DNA from: Aureibaculum luteum | Lineage (GTDB): Bacteria; Bacteroidota; Bacteroidia; Flavobacteriales; Flavobacteriaceae | Direction: 5' to 3' | Assembly (NCBI RefSeq): GCF_003449015.1 | Contig: NZ_QRGD01000003.1 | Coordinates: 372,001-436,000 of the forward strand | Length of the DNA stretch: 64,000 nt | In this document: piece by piece, positions 1-9,553 of the stretch | Position numbering within the stretch: position 1 is the stretch's first letter | How the letters are laid out: each line of letters begins with the position of its first letter | Program-made: the position numbers and the translations under genes | The notes under the pieces: model-generated | Told to the model about the DNA's origin: nothing | The model's database searches: none | What the model saw: only the letters and a program-made list of their open reading frames with translations

Positions 1-839
1 ATATAATTGACCCCTCTAACCTTAATTTTCATCATAAAACAATTTTAGTTGTTGAAGATAACGTTGAATTACAACAACTTTTAAAGGACTTACTATATGA
101 AACCTACACTATTATTATTGCCAGTAATGGAGAAGAAGGATATGATATTGCAAAAAACAAATTACCAGACATCATATTAAGCGATGTAATGATGCCTAAA
201 TTAGGAGGTGTTGAGATGTGTCAAAAATTACAAAAAAATACTTCAACCGCCCATATACCGATAATATTACTTACCGCAAAAAATTCAATCAGTGCAAAAA
301 TTGAGGGCCTCTCGTCAGGTGCTATTGAATATATCAATAAACCCTTTAACACGTCAGAGTTATTATTAAAAATAAAAAACATTCTTGCTTCTAAAGAACA
401 AATTATTTCTAAATATAGAAAAGAAGTCTTGAGCTCTCCAGAAATAAAGATTGAAAAGACAAAGGATGAACTGTTTTTAGAAAGTCTTGTAAAAACGATA
501 AATCAGAATTTAGATAATACAGATTTTAAAGTTGAAGAATTAGCTGAATCACTAAATATGGGCTATTCTAGTTTATACAGAAAATGTCAAACACTTACGG
601 GGCATAGTTTAGTTGATTTTGTACGTATCTTACGAATGAAAAAGGCGGCAGTTTTAATTGCTAAATACGGATATTCAATAAACGAAACAGCCTACCTTAC
701 TGGCTTTAATGATCCTAAATATTTTTCTAAATGTTTTAAAGCCTACTTTAAAAAAACACCAGGTGTTTTTAAAAAAGAAGCAAATAAGACTGGAATTGAT
801 AGTTTCTTAAAAAATTATAAATTAGAAAACATAGGTTAA
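1..839 (+). CDS. Hybrid two-component system regulator, C-terminal part (receiver + AraC DNA-binding domain), 5' partial
   Basis: The reading frame is open from base 3, so the gene starts outside the window. What is visible is a receiver domain (acidic cluster in ILVVEDN, phospho-acceptor Asp in SDVMMPK, conserved Lys in INKPF) followed by a two-helix-turn-helix AraC domain ending near residue 270 (NETAYLTGFNDPKYFSKCFK). This order is that of Bacteroidota hybrid two-component regulators, whose missing N-terminal part is usually a periplasmic sensor plus histidine kinase. Such regulators usually sense glycans and activate neighbouring uptake or degradation genes. It is convergent with the DUF5107 protein, which may belong to the same locus. 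Family assignment is firm; the signal is unknown. Confidence 0.9.
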   Translation, partial: IIDPSNLNFHHKTILVVEDNVELQQLLKDLLYETYTIIIASNGEEGYDIAKNKLPDIILSDVMMPKLGGVEMCQKLQKNTSTAHIPIILLTAKNSISAKIEGLSSGAIEYINKPFNTSELLLKIKNILASKEQIISKYRKEVLSSPEIKIEKTKDELFLESLVKTINQNLDNTDFKVEELAESLNMGYSSLYRKCQTLTGHSLVDFVRILRMKKAAVLIAKYGYSINETAYLTGFNDPKYFSKCFKAYFKKTPGVFKKEANKTGIDSFLKNYKLENIG

Positions 840-915
840 CTCTAAATTGTTTAATTAATTTATTTTGAAAATTACACATTATAATTTATCCATTAAAAAC
901 CCAGCAAATACACTA

Positions 916-3873
916 TTAAAACATTCTTTGGTCAGACTTGAATGATATATCGTTAATCGCTTCTAATAATGTTTGACCAAGTTTAACTTCACGCTTAATG
1001 CTATCAGTATATTTTTGATACCTGTTTTCGTCACCCATTTGTTTGTAAACACTCGCTCTCATTCGATTTTCTAAATCATTATTAATCAGTTCCTCAAAAG
1101 GCTTACCTACTCCGAGATTTCTAGGACGTATTTCCGCCTCATCTATCTTACTTAATGCTTGGGTGTATTTTTTCTTATTCATTAAATTATATGCTAACAT
1201 TAACTTCGTTTGTCTATAGTATCGATACGAATCTGTAGCTCCCTCAAATGGTAATACATTAATATTAGACAATATATGTTCCGCTTTTTTGTATTGGCTA
1301 TTTAACATATAAGACTTAGTTAAATCTAATCCAACAATGTAATTTTTAGTATTATTTTTATAACATTTTTCCAATATTTTTACAGCGTCTTTGTAATGCT
1401 TTAATTGAATATTTAATTTTGCAGCCATCCGGTAATAACGCCACTCTTTAGGCTCTATTTGAATTGCCTTTTCTATCAACTTTATCTTTTTATCAACACT
1501 TCCATTAATGTCCAGTTTAGCCTTCAAAAAATGGAAAGGAGCAAAATTATTAGGGCCAAGAGATTTGTTTAACAAATCTAATGCCTTCTCTTTATTACCT
1601 CTAAAATTATGAATTAATGCTAATAAGTAATGTACTTTCCATGACTCTTTTTGAACGTTAGCCCATTCTAAAATTTCTGCTGTTTCTTCCCTAAATGGAA
1701 AAACAAACGATAGATCTGAATTTTCTGCTTTATCTAAATATAAATCGGAGTCAGATTTATTTATACCCTTATTCAACCATGCTAACCAAAAGAACACCTC
1801 GCTATTTTTAGGTGATAATTTTAACACCTCAATACTTTCCTTAAATCTATTATTATTGGCATACCAAATTGCTAATTCTAAGTATGATTCTATGGGTAGC
1901 TCATTTTTTATAAGCGATTGAAATTTTTCAAGATTAGTATCAGTTGGCGACCTATAAAAATCCTCAAACCGAATAAAATGGTTTAATGGATTCAATTTTT
2001 CAATTTTATTTCGGGTTACTTTTATTTGTTCGTCATTTTTCTGTATCCTTGCTAAAACATGTAAAATCTGAAATCCTTCAATATTGTTTGAATCACTTGT
2101 TACGCTCAGCAATGCATATTCATTAGCTTTTAAATAATCATGTTTAGATAAATATAAATGTGCCAAAGCTGTATATGCAGCAACGCGATAGTTTGGCGTT
2201 AAAGCAGCAACTTCAAACCCATCTATGGCATCAATATGGTTCGCAAGTTTTGACGCTGTCAATCCATAATAATAATTTGCCTCTCCATTATAAGTATCAA
2301 TGCTCAACGCCTTTTTTCCATAATAAAATGCAGAATCATAATCCATTCTGAAAATTTTTAATTTGGTCATCTCTACTAAAGAAGGAAGAAACAAAGCATC
2401 TTTTGTTAGAGATTTTTTGATTGTCACCTCAGATTCACCGTATTGGCGAAACCTATTCAAATCGCGTCCTTGTAAATAAAGTCCAAAGGAGCTTTCTCTA
2501 TCAAAATTTTCAGGAATTTGCATGGGTCTGCTTATGTTTTTTTCGGCTACTTCCAAAACAAAATCAATATTTTCTTCATTTAAATTGATACTAGCAACCA
2601 CCTCATCAGTAGGCAATTTTATATCAATCCGAACAAGCTCTAAAGGATTAGCATTTACAACTGCACTTCCAATCTGTAATCTATTAGCATTATAAACACG
2701 TAACGTATCCCTAATAGATTGTACAGGACTTATCTTTACTGAAAGCACATTGTCTGGTAGCGTTTCAATTTTAAACGCACCCGTTTTGTTGGCATGGCTA
2801 AATCCACCCAATCCATTGAAGGGGTACCAATATTCCATCCATTGATCACTATTGTATGGCATAAAGCCAACTTGTTTAAAAGGGGTTAAACTACTTTCAA
2901 CTACATTTTGATTAAATAATCTACCACTCTGTATTTCTACATACTGCCCACTATCATTGGTAAGCAATTCTTCCCAAATTTTACCCGAATCTGATTGTGC
3001 CCAAAGAAATATTTTCTTCCCCAATTTATCATCTCTATTCGCAAAATGAATCATACCAAAATCATCTTTTTTCCATAGAGCTCCAAAATAATTACGCTGA
3101 GAACCTATAATATGATATGATTTTGAAGATCCAAAATTATTTTCCTCATAATTAGATAGATTGCGTCCTTTACTATCTATTGGCCAATTGTGCTTACTTC
3201 CATCATGACCGATATAATGATTTCCAGGATATAAAAATTCTAATTTTTGCCCAACAGGAATCCCTGCATTCATCCATGTATAATAAGGTTGTTCAACACC
3301 TGTTGCATTAAACCAATAGGACCTTGTGGTAAAATAGGCTTTATCTTTTTCTAGTTTAGTCTCAACAACCCAACGGGTTCGAGTTAGCAAATCTAATGTA
3401 GATACATAGCAACTGACACTACCATCACCGTTATTTTTCACTAAGTAATCAACCGGAGTAGCACTATTTGGAGTATGACCAATAACTCCATAATTCATTT
3501 CTATACCTCCACTTACCCATGGCCCACGCATCGCAATATCTCTAAATTTTACTACGCCATTATTATATAAAAAATCCTTACTAGTTTTCTTATCATAGGC
3601 CGTCCAAATTTTACCCCCTATTTCCGGCATAATTTGGACTTTTATATATTCATTCTCAAGTTCAACTACTTTCCATTCTTTTTTCAACCCCTTATCAGAA
3701 AATCCGTCAAAACGAAAATATGGATAAATTTTATTGTCTTCAGGAATTGGATTCGGATCAGAAAATGGATACGTAATATAGCTTTTTGTAGTTTCCTTAA
3801 CTGTAGCAATTTCTTGACTTAAAACAAGATTGGAAAATAAGGATGCACTAATAAAGAGGCAAATTTTAAACAT
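916..3873 (-). CDS. Secreted DUF5107 domain protein with TPR repeats
   Basis: 985 residues. An N-terminal signal peptide (ends near SNLVLSQ) is followed by a DUF5107 domain at about residues 35-375, aromatic-rich with a galactose-mutarotase-like beta pattern (KVQIMPEIGGKIW, WMNAGIPVG, YWYPFNGLGG). The second half (about 460-960) is helical, with many TPR-like motifs. The DUF5107 family occurs next to glycan-degradation genes in Bacteroidota and is presumed carbohydrate-active; I do not assign a reaction. It ends 76 bp from the convergent hybrid regulator, which fits a polysaccharide-related locus. The ATG at 3873 gives a good signal peptide. A near-consensus -7 box (TATATTTA) lies upstream. 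Confidence 0.8.
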   Translation of the reverse strand: MFKICLFISASLFSNLVLSQEIATVKETTKSYITYPFSDPNPIPEDNKIYPYFRFDGFSDKGLKKEWKVVELENEYIKVQIMPEIGGKIWTAYDKKTSKDFLYNNGVVKFRDIAMRGPWVSGGIEMNYGVIGHTPNSATPVDYLVKNNGDGSVSCYVSTLDLLTRTRWVVETKLEKDKAYFTTRSYWFNATGVEQPYYTWMNAGIPVGQKLEFLYPGNHYIGHDGSKHNWPIDSKGRNLSNYEENNFGSSKSYHIIGSQRNYFGALWKKDDFGMIHFANRDDKLGKKIFLWAQSDSGKIWEELLTNDSGQYVEIQSGRLFNQNVVESSLTPFKQVGFMPYNSDQWMEYWYPFNGLGGFSHANKTGAFKIETLPDNVLSVKISPVQSIRDTLRVYNANRLQIGSAVVNANPLELVRIDIKLPTDEVVASINLNEENIDFVLEVAEKNISRPMQIPENFDRESSFGLYLQGRDLNRFRQYGESEVTIKKSLTKDALFLPSLVEMTKLKIFRMDYDSAFYYGKKALSIDTYNGEANYYYGLTASKLANHIDAIDGFEVAALTPNYRVAAYTALAHLYLSKHDYLKANEYALLSVTSDSNNIEGFQILHVLARIQKNDEQIKVTRNKIEKLNPLNHFIRFEDFYRSPTDTNLEKFQSLIKNELPIESYLELAIWYANNNRFKESIEVLKLSPKNSEVFFWLAWLNKGINKSDSDLYLDKAENSDLSFVFPFREETAEILEWANVQKESWKVHYLLALIHNFRGNKEKALDLLNKSLGPNNFAPFHFLKAKLDINGSVDKKIKLIEKAIQIEPKEWRYYRMAAKLNIQLKHYKDAVKILEKCYKNNTKNYIVGLDLTKSYMLNSQYKKAEHILSNINVLPFEGATDSYRYYRQTKLMLAYNLMNKKKYTQALSKIDEAEIRPRNLGVGKPFEELINNDLENRMRASVYKQMGDENRYQKYTDSIKREVKLGQTLLEAINDISFKSDQRMF

Positions 3874-4025
3874 GGCTATTATATAATTAACATTAATTCA
3901 AAAAAATTAATTTTGTTAAATATAATAGTTTATTAACTAAAAATATAATTATTAGTATAACTACGTTCTTACAATTGGAGAAAGCTCATGAAATCTTAAA
4001 ATGATTCTTTATTCGAAGCCCCTCA

Positions 4026-6509
4026 TTAAAAATAAAATCCAAACCCTCCTTTTACAGCAAACTTCGTTGCTCCGGGCATGTCTAAATAATTTCCTCTAAA
4101 GACGAAGTCAATTCTTATAAACTTAAAAATATTATCTACACCAACGAAATATTCGTAATACGGTTTTGTTGGTGCCTTACCTTGTAAATCAAACGCACTT
4201 AAGGCAACGTTTTTGTCAGATAAATTTCCTATAACGGCTCTAGCTCCCGCTATTTCTCTCCAATTAAGTTTACGTAGTAATGGTATTCTCGAAAAGATTC
4301 TACCATTAAAATTATGCTCTATGTGCAATGCAGCATATTCATCTGTTACAAAATCATAATAATTAAGTAAATCAAAAGTTCGTGGTGCTGTAAATATGGC
4401 TTGATTTCCAGGAACTACATCTAACATGGTCAATGGCACCTCTCCAAAAGTTTTACCCACTTCTAGAAAATACTTTAACTTACCAAAACCACCCATCAAA
4501 ACCCTATGTCTATAATACAACTGGAGCTTATCATAATCAAAATCACTGTCTAAAAATCCTTTTAAGCCTTTGGTATAACTCAAATATACGGTAGGATATC
4601 TACCTTCATTACTTACATTTCGTTCCACTCCGAATCCCGCTGTCTTACGTCCAGGAGTATAAGTAATACCGACATCCAATTCTGTTTGTTTTATTTTAGC
4701 TTGTTCAAAACCATTTTTATCAAAATAGCTAACATTAAATAAGGAGTCTGGTGCAGCAGAACTCAATGTTTTGTAAGTTGCTCCAAGTCTAAAGTTTAAA
4801 TTCTTTATGGGTTCAACATCAACAGCTAAATTGGTAAGATTTACATTGGTTAAACTATAATTATCGCCTCTAGAAAAGAATGAGGATGAGGCAAAACTAC
4901 GACTAAGAACATCATTTGCCGTTGTTAAACTTACCCCTGTTTGTTCTATATCTCGCCTATTACCCAGCGATAAAATTATTCTATTTCTTTTATCAACTAA
5001 CCACTTACCTGATATACCATACTTTACTTTATCATCTTTAAAGCCATAAGCTGCATATCCTTGAATACGCCATGTATCATTCTGGCTAAAATAGGTTCTC
5101 CCTCCTACTCTAACCCTAAAACCTTCTATATCATTACTACCAAAAGAGGAAAAAAGTGGCCCATAGTCAAACCCATCAAAAATTTGCCAATACCCAGTGG
5201 CTAATGTGGCCCCAACATTATATAACTGTTTAAATTTTCGAACCGTTTTTAAGGTATCTAACATCTTATATACCCCTACCTCATCTTTATTCAGTTTCTC
5301 CATTCGATTTTCACTCCAAAAATCATCAGGCTTATTATATATTTCTTCTTCGTAAGAACTTACTTTTGCTTTATATACATCATCATCGCGTTCTTTTTCG
5401 AATTCGTAATTGTTATATAGTGTGGTTCTTCGACCATAAACTCCTTTTGACTTATCCTTAGAATTAAAAGAAAAGTCAGACATCATATGATCTCGTTTTA
5501 ATAGAAAAACAGAATCACTTAACACTTCAAATTCTTGAGCTACATAAATTTCTTTTACCCAATTTATATTTGCACTTCGGCTTGCATTCATTTCAATTTC
5601 TTGAATAGCAAACGTGGTATCGTTCACCCAAAAGTCACCTTTAAAAGTAAGTTCATTTTTCCGTCTTGGATAAAAAACAATATTGTAACACCATTTATTA
5701 CCAAGATAAGCACTATCAGCCAATACATAATTATAAACCGAAACCCCTGTTCTTGAAATTGGACTGGTAAAGCTTTTATCGAAAAATTTCAGATAATTGT
5801 CGTAAATATTATAGTCTACATATAATTGTTTTACAAACTCAATTAGTTCTTGGTTACTATCAAAACCTGAGTTTTTATTTGCAATTAAGGTTTCATTTGA
5901 TTTTTGAGAAGGTTTATTTTTACCATATACCTTATATAAGGCTTCATTTATAAAAATGGGTAAATAAGGCTTCCCTGTGATGTTAGAGGTATCAATTTTC
6001 TCAAAAACAAACTCCATTCCTTTAAAAAGTCGTTTTTTCTTAAACTTTTCATCAATATTGTTTAAGTCAAACTCTATTTTCTCGTACTTGTCATACTCAT
6101 ATTGCTTATATAAACGTAATCCGTTTTGACGTTTTTTTGCCCATATTTTCTTTAGTATTTCAACTGCTGGGTTTCCTTTTTTCTTTGTTTTACCAGAATA
6201 AAGCAGCACCTCATCTAAGGCAGCAGCATCTTCTTTCAGTACGATTATAAGATCAAAATTTCTCGCTTTTAGCGGGATTATTTTGGTTTCAAAACCAAGA
6301 AAAGAAATCATTAATTCTGTATACGTATTTTCTGATTCAATATAGAACTTTCCATTCTCATCAGATACACCACCTTCTGTGGAGCCTTTAAAAATGATAT
6401 TAGCAAACGGTATAGGTTCCCCTTGCTCATCTACAATATTACCACCTACTTTAACTTGCGAAAAAGCGAACGAGGTGATTAATAAAAAAAATATTATTAA
6501 ATATTTCAA
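4026..6509 (-). CDS. DUF5686 / carboxypeptidase-regulatory-like outer membrane protein
   Basis: 827 residues. Signal peptide (ends SFAFSQ), then a CarboxypepD_reg-like beta domain at about 20-95 (VDEQGEPIPFANIIFKGS), then a long DUF5686 region rich in alternating beta strands that ends in aromatic Phe-Tyr-Phe, the usual end of an outer-membrane barrel. The family is common in Bacteroidota; its exact job is not established. The start is a TTG: no ATG lies near, and Met-Lys plus a hydrophobic stretch begins exactly there. The terminator of pdhB lies just upstream, so it probably has its own promoter. Confidence 0.82.
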   Translation of the reverse strand: MKYLIIFFLLITSFAFSQVKVGGNIVDEQGEPIPFANIIFKGSTEGGVSDENGKFYIESENTYTELMISFLGFETKIIPLKARNFDLIIVLKEDAAALDEVLLYSGKTKKKGNPAVEILKKIWAKKRQNGLRLYKQYEYDKYEKIEFDLNNIDEKFKKKRLFKGMEFVFEKIDTSNITGKPYLPIFINEALYKVYGKNKPSQKSNETLIANKNSGFDSNQELIEFVKQLYVDYNIYDNYLKFFDKSFTSPISRTGVSVYNYVLADSAYLGNKWCYNIVFYPRRKNELTFKGDFWVNDTTFAIQEIEMNASRSANINWVKEIYVAQEFEVLSDSVFLLKRDHMMSDFSFNSKDKSKGVYGRRTTLYNNYEFEKERDDDVYKAKVSSYEEEIYNKPDDFWSENRMEKLNKDEVGVYKMLDTLKTVRKFKQLYNVGATLATGYWQIFDGFDYGPLFSSFGSNDIEGFRVRVGGRTYFSQNDTWRIQGYAAYGFKDDKVKYGISGKWLVDKRNRIILSLGNRRDIEQTGVSLTTANDVLSRSFASSSFFSRGDNYSLTNVNLTNLAVDVEPIKNLNFRLGATYKTLSSAAPDSLFNVSYFDKNGFEQAKIKQTELDVGITYTPGRKTAGFGVERNVSNEGRYPTVYLSYTKGLKGFLDSDFDYDKLQLYYRHRVLMGGFGKLKYFLEVGKTFGEVPLTMLDVVPGNQAIFTAPRTFDLLNYYDFVTDEYAALHIEHNFNGRIFSRIPLLRKLNWREIAGARAVIGNLSDKNVALSAFDLQGKAPTKPYYEYFVGVDNIFKFIRIDFVFRGNYLDMPGATKFAVKGGFGFYF

Positions 6510-6537
6510 TAGTTAAAATTTAGAGTATTAATAAAAA

Positions 6538-6567
6538 AAACCTTTTACAACTTGTTGTAAAAGGTTT
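6538..6567 (-). terminator. Rho-independent terminator of pdhB
   Basis: A 13-bp perfect stem (AAACCTTTTACAA paired with TTGTAAAAGGTTT) with a CTTG loop lies 22 bp beyond the pdhB stop codon. On the minus strand the stem runs straight into eight T residues, so it should end pdhB transcription before the DUF5686 gene. Confidence 0.85.
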
Positions 6568-6589
6568 GATTATTACAAATTTAATGCCA

Positions 6590-7570
6590 TTATTTTACAT
6601 AAAGAACATACTTAACTGCTTTAATCACATCTTCCGAGTTAGGTATCCACTCTTTTAATAGGACAGGTGAATATGCAGCTGGTGTATCTGCAGTAGTTAT
6701 TCTTTGTATTGGAGCATCTAAATAGTCAAATGCTTGTTCTTGTACTTGATATGTAATTTCTGATGACACACTAGCAAAAGGCCAAGCCTCCTCTAAAATT
6801 ACTAATCTATTTGTTTTCTTTACAGATTTTATAATTGTCTCATGATCCATCGGTCTTACCGTACGTAAATCAATAATTTCTACTGAAATATTTTCTTTTT
6901 CTAATTCTTCTGCAGCTTTATAAGCTTCTTTTATGATTTTTCCAAAAGAAACAATCGTAACATCTGTACCTTCTCTTTTAATTTCAGCAACACCAATTGG
7001 CAAAACATATTCACCATCAGGCACTTCACCTTTATCACCATACATTTGTTCAGATTCCATAAAAATTACAGGATCATCATCTCTAATGGCAGCTTTTAAT
7101 AAACCTTTAGCATCATATACATTTGATGGCACAACTACTTTCAAACCAGGAGTATTTGCAAACCAGTTCTCAAAAGCTTGAGAGTGTGTTGCACCTAACT
7201 GACCTGCTGAAGCCGTTGGTCCTCTAAAAACTATAGGGCAATTAAACTGGCCACCAGACATTTGTCTGATTTTTGCCGCATTGTTTATAATTTGGTCTAT
7301 ACCAACCAAAGAGAAATTAAAGGTCATATATTCTACAATAGGCCTGTTTCCATTCATCGCTGAACCAATAGCAATCCCTGCAAAACCAAGCTCAGCAATT
7401 GGTGTGTCTATAACACGTTTAGCACCGAATTCATCTAACATACCTTTGGAAGCTTTGTAAGCACCATTATATTCTGCGACCTCCTCACCCATTAAATAAA
7501 TAGATTCGTCTCTACGCATTTCTTCGCTCATTGCTTCGCAAATAGCTTCTCTAAATTGAATTGTTCTCAT
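6590..7570 (-). CDS. pdhB: Pyruvate dehydrogenase E1 component, beta subunit
   Basis: About 326 residues, full length for the family. E1-beta subunits, with E1-alpha, decarboxylate pyruvate in a thiamin diphosphate-dependent step and pass the acetyl group to E2. Seen here: the N-terminal MRTIQFREAI, the GEEVAEYNGAYKASKG region, the DTPIAELGFAGIAIG segment and a C-terminal transketolase-C domain (VSFGKIIKEAY, DLRTVRPMD, LEEAWPFASV). The ATG at 7570 is preferred over an in-frame one 8 codons upstream because it matches the family start. pdhA is not in the window. It is divergent from etfBA and shares with it the operator motif described at 7584-7661. Confidence 0.93.
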   Translation of the reverse strand: MRTIQFREAICEAMSEEMRRDESIYLMGEEVAEYNGAYKASKGMLDEFGAKRVIDTPIAELGFAGIAIGSAMNGNRPIVEYMTFNFSLVGIDQIINNAAKIRQMSGGQFNCPIVFRGPTASAGQLGATHSQAFENWFANTPGLKVVVPSNVYDAKGLLKAAIRDDDPVIFMESEQMYGDKGEVPDGEYVLPIGVAEIKREGTDVTIVSFGKIIKEAYKAAEELEKENISVEIIDLRTVRPMDHETIIKSVKKTNRLVILEEAWPFASVSSEITYQVQEQAFDYLDAPIQRITTADTPAAYSPVLLKEWIPNSEDVIKAVKYVLYVK

Positions 7571-7583
7571 ATTGGTTATAAAA

Positions 7584-7599
7584 TTACTATGCAAAAATA
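7584..7599 (-). promoter_or_regulatory. pdhB -7 box with an overlapping operator half-site
   Basis: On the minus strand TATTTTTG (7592-7599) is an exact match to the Bacteroidota -7 consensus TAnnTTTG, 22-29 bp before the pdhB ATG. Directly downstream of it, at the expected transcription start, is the 9-mer TTACTATGC read on the plus strand (7584-7592), identical to one arm of the 24-bp palindrome at 7638-7661. I see no good -33 TTG at the usual distance. Confidence 0.6.
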
Positions 7600-7637
7600 G
7601 AAAATTAAGGCTAGTTTATAAGATTATCAATCAAATA

Positions 7638-7661
7638 TTTTACTATGCGTGCATAGTAAAA
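7638..7661. promoter_or_regulatory. 24-bp perfect palindrome, likely operator between pdhB and etfBA
   Basis: TTTTACTATGC-GT-GCATAGTAAAA: two perfect 11-bp arms with a 2-bp centre, the geometry of a site for a dimeric helix-turn-helix repressor of MarR or TetR type. It ends 14 bp before the probable etfB -7 box (TAACTTCG, 7676-7683), so it covers the -33 region of that promoter. It is not followed by a T-run and is not a terminator. No regulator gene lies beside it. Confidence 0.65.
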
Positions 7662-7675
7662 TGAAAAAAAAGTAG

Positions 7676-7683
7676 TAACTTCG
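7676..7683 (+). promoter_or_regulatory. Probable etfBA -7 box
   Basis: TAACTTCG differs in one base from TAnnTTTG and lies 28 bp before the etfB start codon. The palindromic operator covers the place where the -33 element should be. Confidence 0.4.
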
Positions 7684-7710
7684 CCTTAAATAATTAAAAT
7701 AGTTTAAAAA

Positions 7711-8457
7711 ATGAAAATATTAGTGTGTATAAGTCACGTTCCTGATACAACCTCAAAGATTAATTTTACCGATGGTAATTCTAAATTTGACTCTAATGGT
7801 GTTCAGTTTGTAATTAATCCATACGATGAATTTGTTTTAACAAGAGCCATGTGGTTTAAGGAAAAACAGGGAGCATCTGTAACTGTTGTTAGTGTAGGTA
7901 ATCCCTCTACGGAACCAACTTTGCGTAAAGCCTTGGCCATAGGAGCCGATGAAGCTATTCGTATTAATGCTGATGCATCTGACGGTTATTTCGTCGCTAA
8001 GCAATTGGCTGAAGTAGCAAATAATGGCAATTATGACCTAATACTCGCTGGTAGAGAATCTATTGATTATAATGGAGGGATGGTTCCCGGTATGTTGGCT
8101 GGTATTTTAGATTTTAACTTCGTAAATGCTTGTATTGGTTTAGAAGTTGAAGGTGATAAGGCAACAGTTATAAGAGAAATTGATGGTGGTAAAGAAACAT
8201 TAAGCACAAGCTTACCATTAGTAATTGGAGGTCAAAAGGGAGTTGTAGAAGAAAAAGATCTGCGAATTCCGAATATGAGAGGAATTATGATGGCTAGAAA
8301 AAAACCATTAACTGTTGTAGAACCGATCTCATTTGAGGCAACAACAGAATCAAAAAGTTTTGAAAAACCAGAAGCAAAGGGTGCTGTTAAATTAATTGAT
8401 GCCGACAATGTTGGTGAGTTGGTTGATTTATTACACAATGAAGCTAAAGTGATTTAA
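7711..8457 (+). CDS. etfB: Electron transfer flavoprotein, beta subunit
   Basis: 248 residues, full length. The ETF-beta subunit binds AMP and, with ETF-alpha carrying FAD, takes electrons from acyl-CoA dehydrogenases and passes them to the respiratory chain. Family motifs are clear: MKILVCISHVPDT at the start, NPYDEFVLTRA, the LAGRESIDYNGGMVPGMLA segment and the C-terminal KGVVEEKDLRIPNMRGIMMA region. It is followed 43 bp later by etfA and forms an operon with it. The palindrome upstream suggests regulation together with pdhB, perhaps by fatty-acid or acyl-CoA status. Confidence 0.95.
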   Translation: MKILVCISHVPDTTSKINFTDGNSKFDSNGVQFVINPYDEFVLTRAMWFKEKQGASVTVVSVGNPSTEPTLRKALAIGADEAIRINADASDGYFVAKQLAEVANNGNYDLILAGRESIDYNGGMVPGMLAGILDFNFVNACIGLEVEGDKATVIREIDGGKETLSTSLPLVIGGQKGVVEEKDLRIPNMRGIMMARKKPLTVVEPISFEATTESKSFEKPEAKGAVKLIDADNVGELVDLLHNEAKVI

Positions 8458-8500
8458 GGTCACGGAATCAAGAAAAGTCTAATATCTAATATAAAAAAAT

Positions 8501-9469
8501 ATGTCTGTACTCGTATACGCAGAATCCTCTGAAGGAAAATTTAAAAAAATCGCTTTTGAAGCAGTTTCTTATGGTAAAAAAGTTGCCGAACTATTAGGAA
8601 CCAATTTATGTGTGCTTACTATAAATGCTGAGAACGCTTCAATGTTGTCAGACTATGGTGCTGAAAAAATTTTAAAAGTAAACAATGAAAAACTCAGTAA
8701 TTTCAATGCAAAAGCCTACGCTGATGTAATAAAGCAAGGGGTAGAAAAAGAAAATGCTGATGTTATCATTATTGACTCAAGTAATGATGGTATTTACCTA
8801 GCTCCACTATTGGCAGTAAATTTAGAAGCAGGGTATGCTTCAAATGTTGTCGACGCACCCAGCTCTATTTCACCATTCACAGTAAAAAGAAAAGCTTTTT
8901 CTAATAAAGCTTTTGATAATACAGAAATTAAAACGGCTAGAAAACTAATTGGATTGGCAAAAAATTCTTTTGGTTTGGTAGAAAGTAAAACTTCTGCAAC
9001 TGAAGAAGATTTCACTCCGACTCTTGCTGAAGGAGATTTTAACATCACTTCTACCTCAATTGATAAAGCAAAAGGTAAAGTTACAATTGCAGATGCAGAT
9101 ATTGTTGTTTCTGGTGGTCGTGGATTAAAAGGTCCTGAGAACTGGGGAATGATAGAAGAATTAGCTGATATTTTAGGTGCAGCTACGGCATGCTCTAAAC
9201 CAGTTTCCGATTTAGGTTGGAGACCACATAGCGAACATGTTGGTCAAACAGGAAAGCCCGTAGCCGCCAATTTATATATTGCTATAGGAATTTCAGGTGC
9301 GATACAACATTTGGCCGGAATCAATTCTTCAAAGGTAAAAGTTGTTATTAATACTGACCCAGAAGCACCGTTTTTTAAGGCTGCCGATTATGGTATTGTT
9401 GGTGATGCATTTGAAGTTGTACCAAAATTAATAGAAAAGTTAAAAGAATTTAAGGCTCAAAACGCATAA
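8501..9469 (+). CDS. etfA: Electron transfer flavoprotein, alpha subunit
   Basis: 322 residues, the usual length. The C-terminal FAD-binding domain is well conserved: SGGRGLKGPENWGMIEELAD, GWRPHSEHVGQTGK, IAIGISGAIQHLAG and NTDPEAPFFKAADYGIVGD. The N-terminal half holds the beta-like domain. It partners the beta subunit encoded just upstream. A hairpin with a T-run directly after the stop codon closes the two-gene operon. Confidence 0.95.
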   Translation: MSVLVYAESSEGKFKKIAFEAVSYGKKVAELLGTNLCVLTINAENASMLSDYGAEKILKVNNEKLSNFNAKAYADVIKQGVEKENADVIIIDSSNDGIYLAPLLAVNLEAGYASNVVDAPSSISPFTVKRKAFSNKAFDNTEIKTARKLIGLAKNSFGLVESKTSATEEDFTPTLAEGDFNITSTSIDKAKGKVTIADADIVVSGGRGLKGPENWGMIEELADILGAATACSKPVSDLGWRPHSEHVGQTGKPVAANLYIAIGISGAIQHLAGINSSKVKVVINTDPEAPFFKAADYGIVGDAFEVVPKLIEKLKEFKAQNA

Positions 9470-9495
9470 TTTTAGTAAATTGTGCCACTCAAAGG

Positions 9496-9540
9496 CTGTC
9501 TATATTTTGGATACATAAGTCCTTTATTAGACAGTTTTTT
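9496..9540 (+). terminator. Rho-independent terminator of etfBA
   Basis: CTGTCTA (9496-9502) pairs with TAGACAG (9528-9534), followed by at least six T residues. The 25-nt loop holds a smaller possible GGA/TCC pairing. It lies 26 bp after the etfA stop codon. Confidence 0.65.
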
Positions 9541-9553
9541 TATATTATAATTT

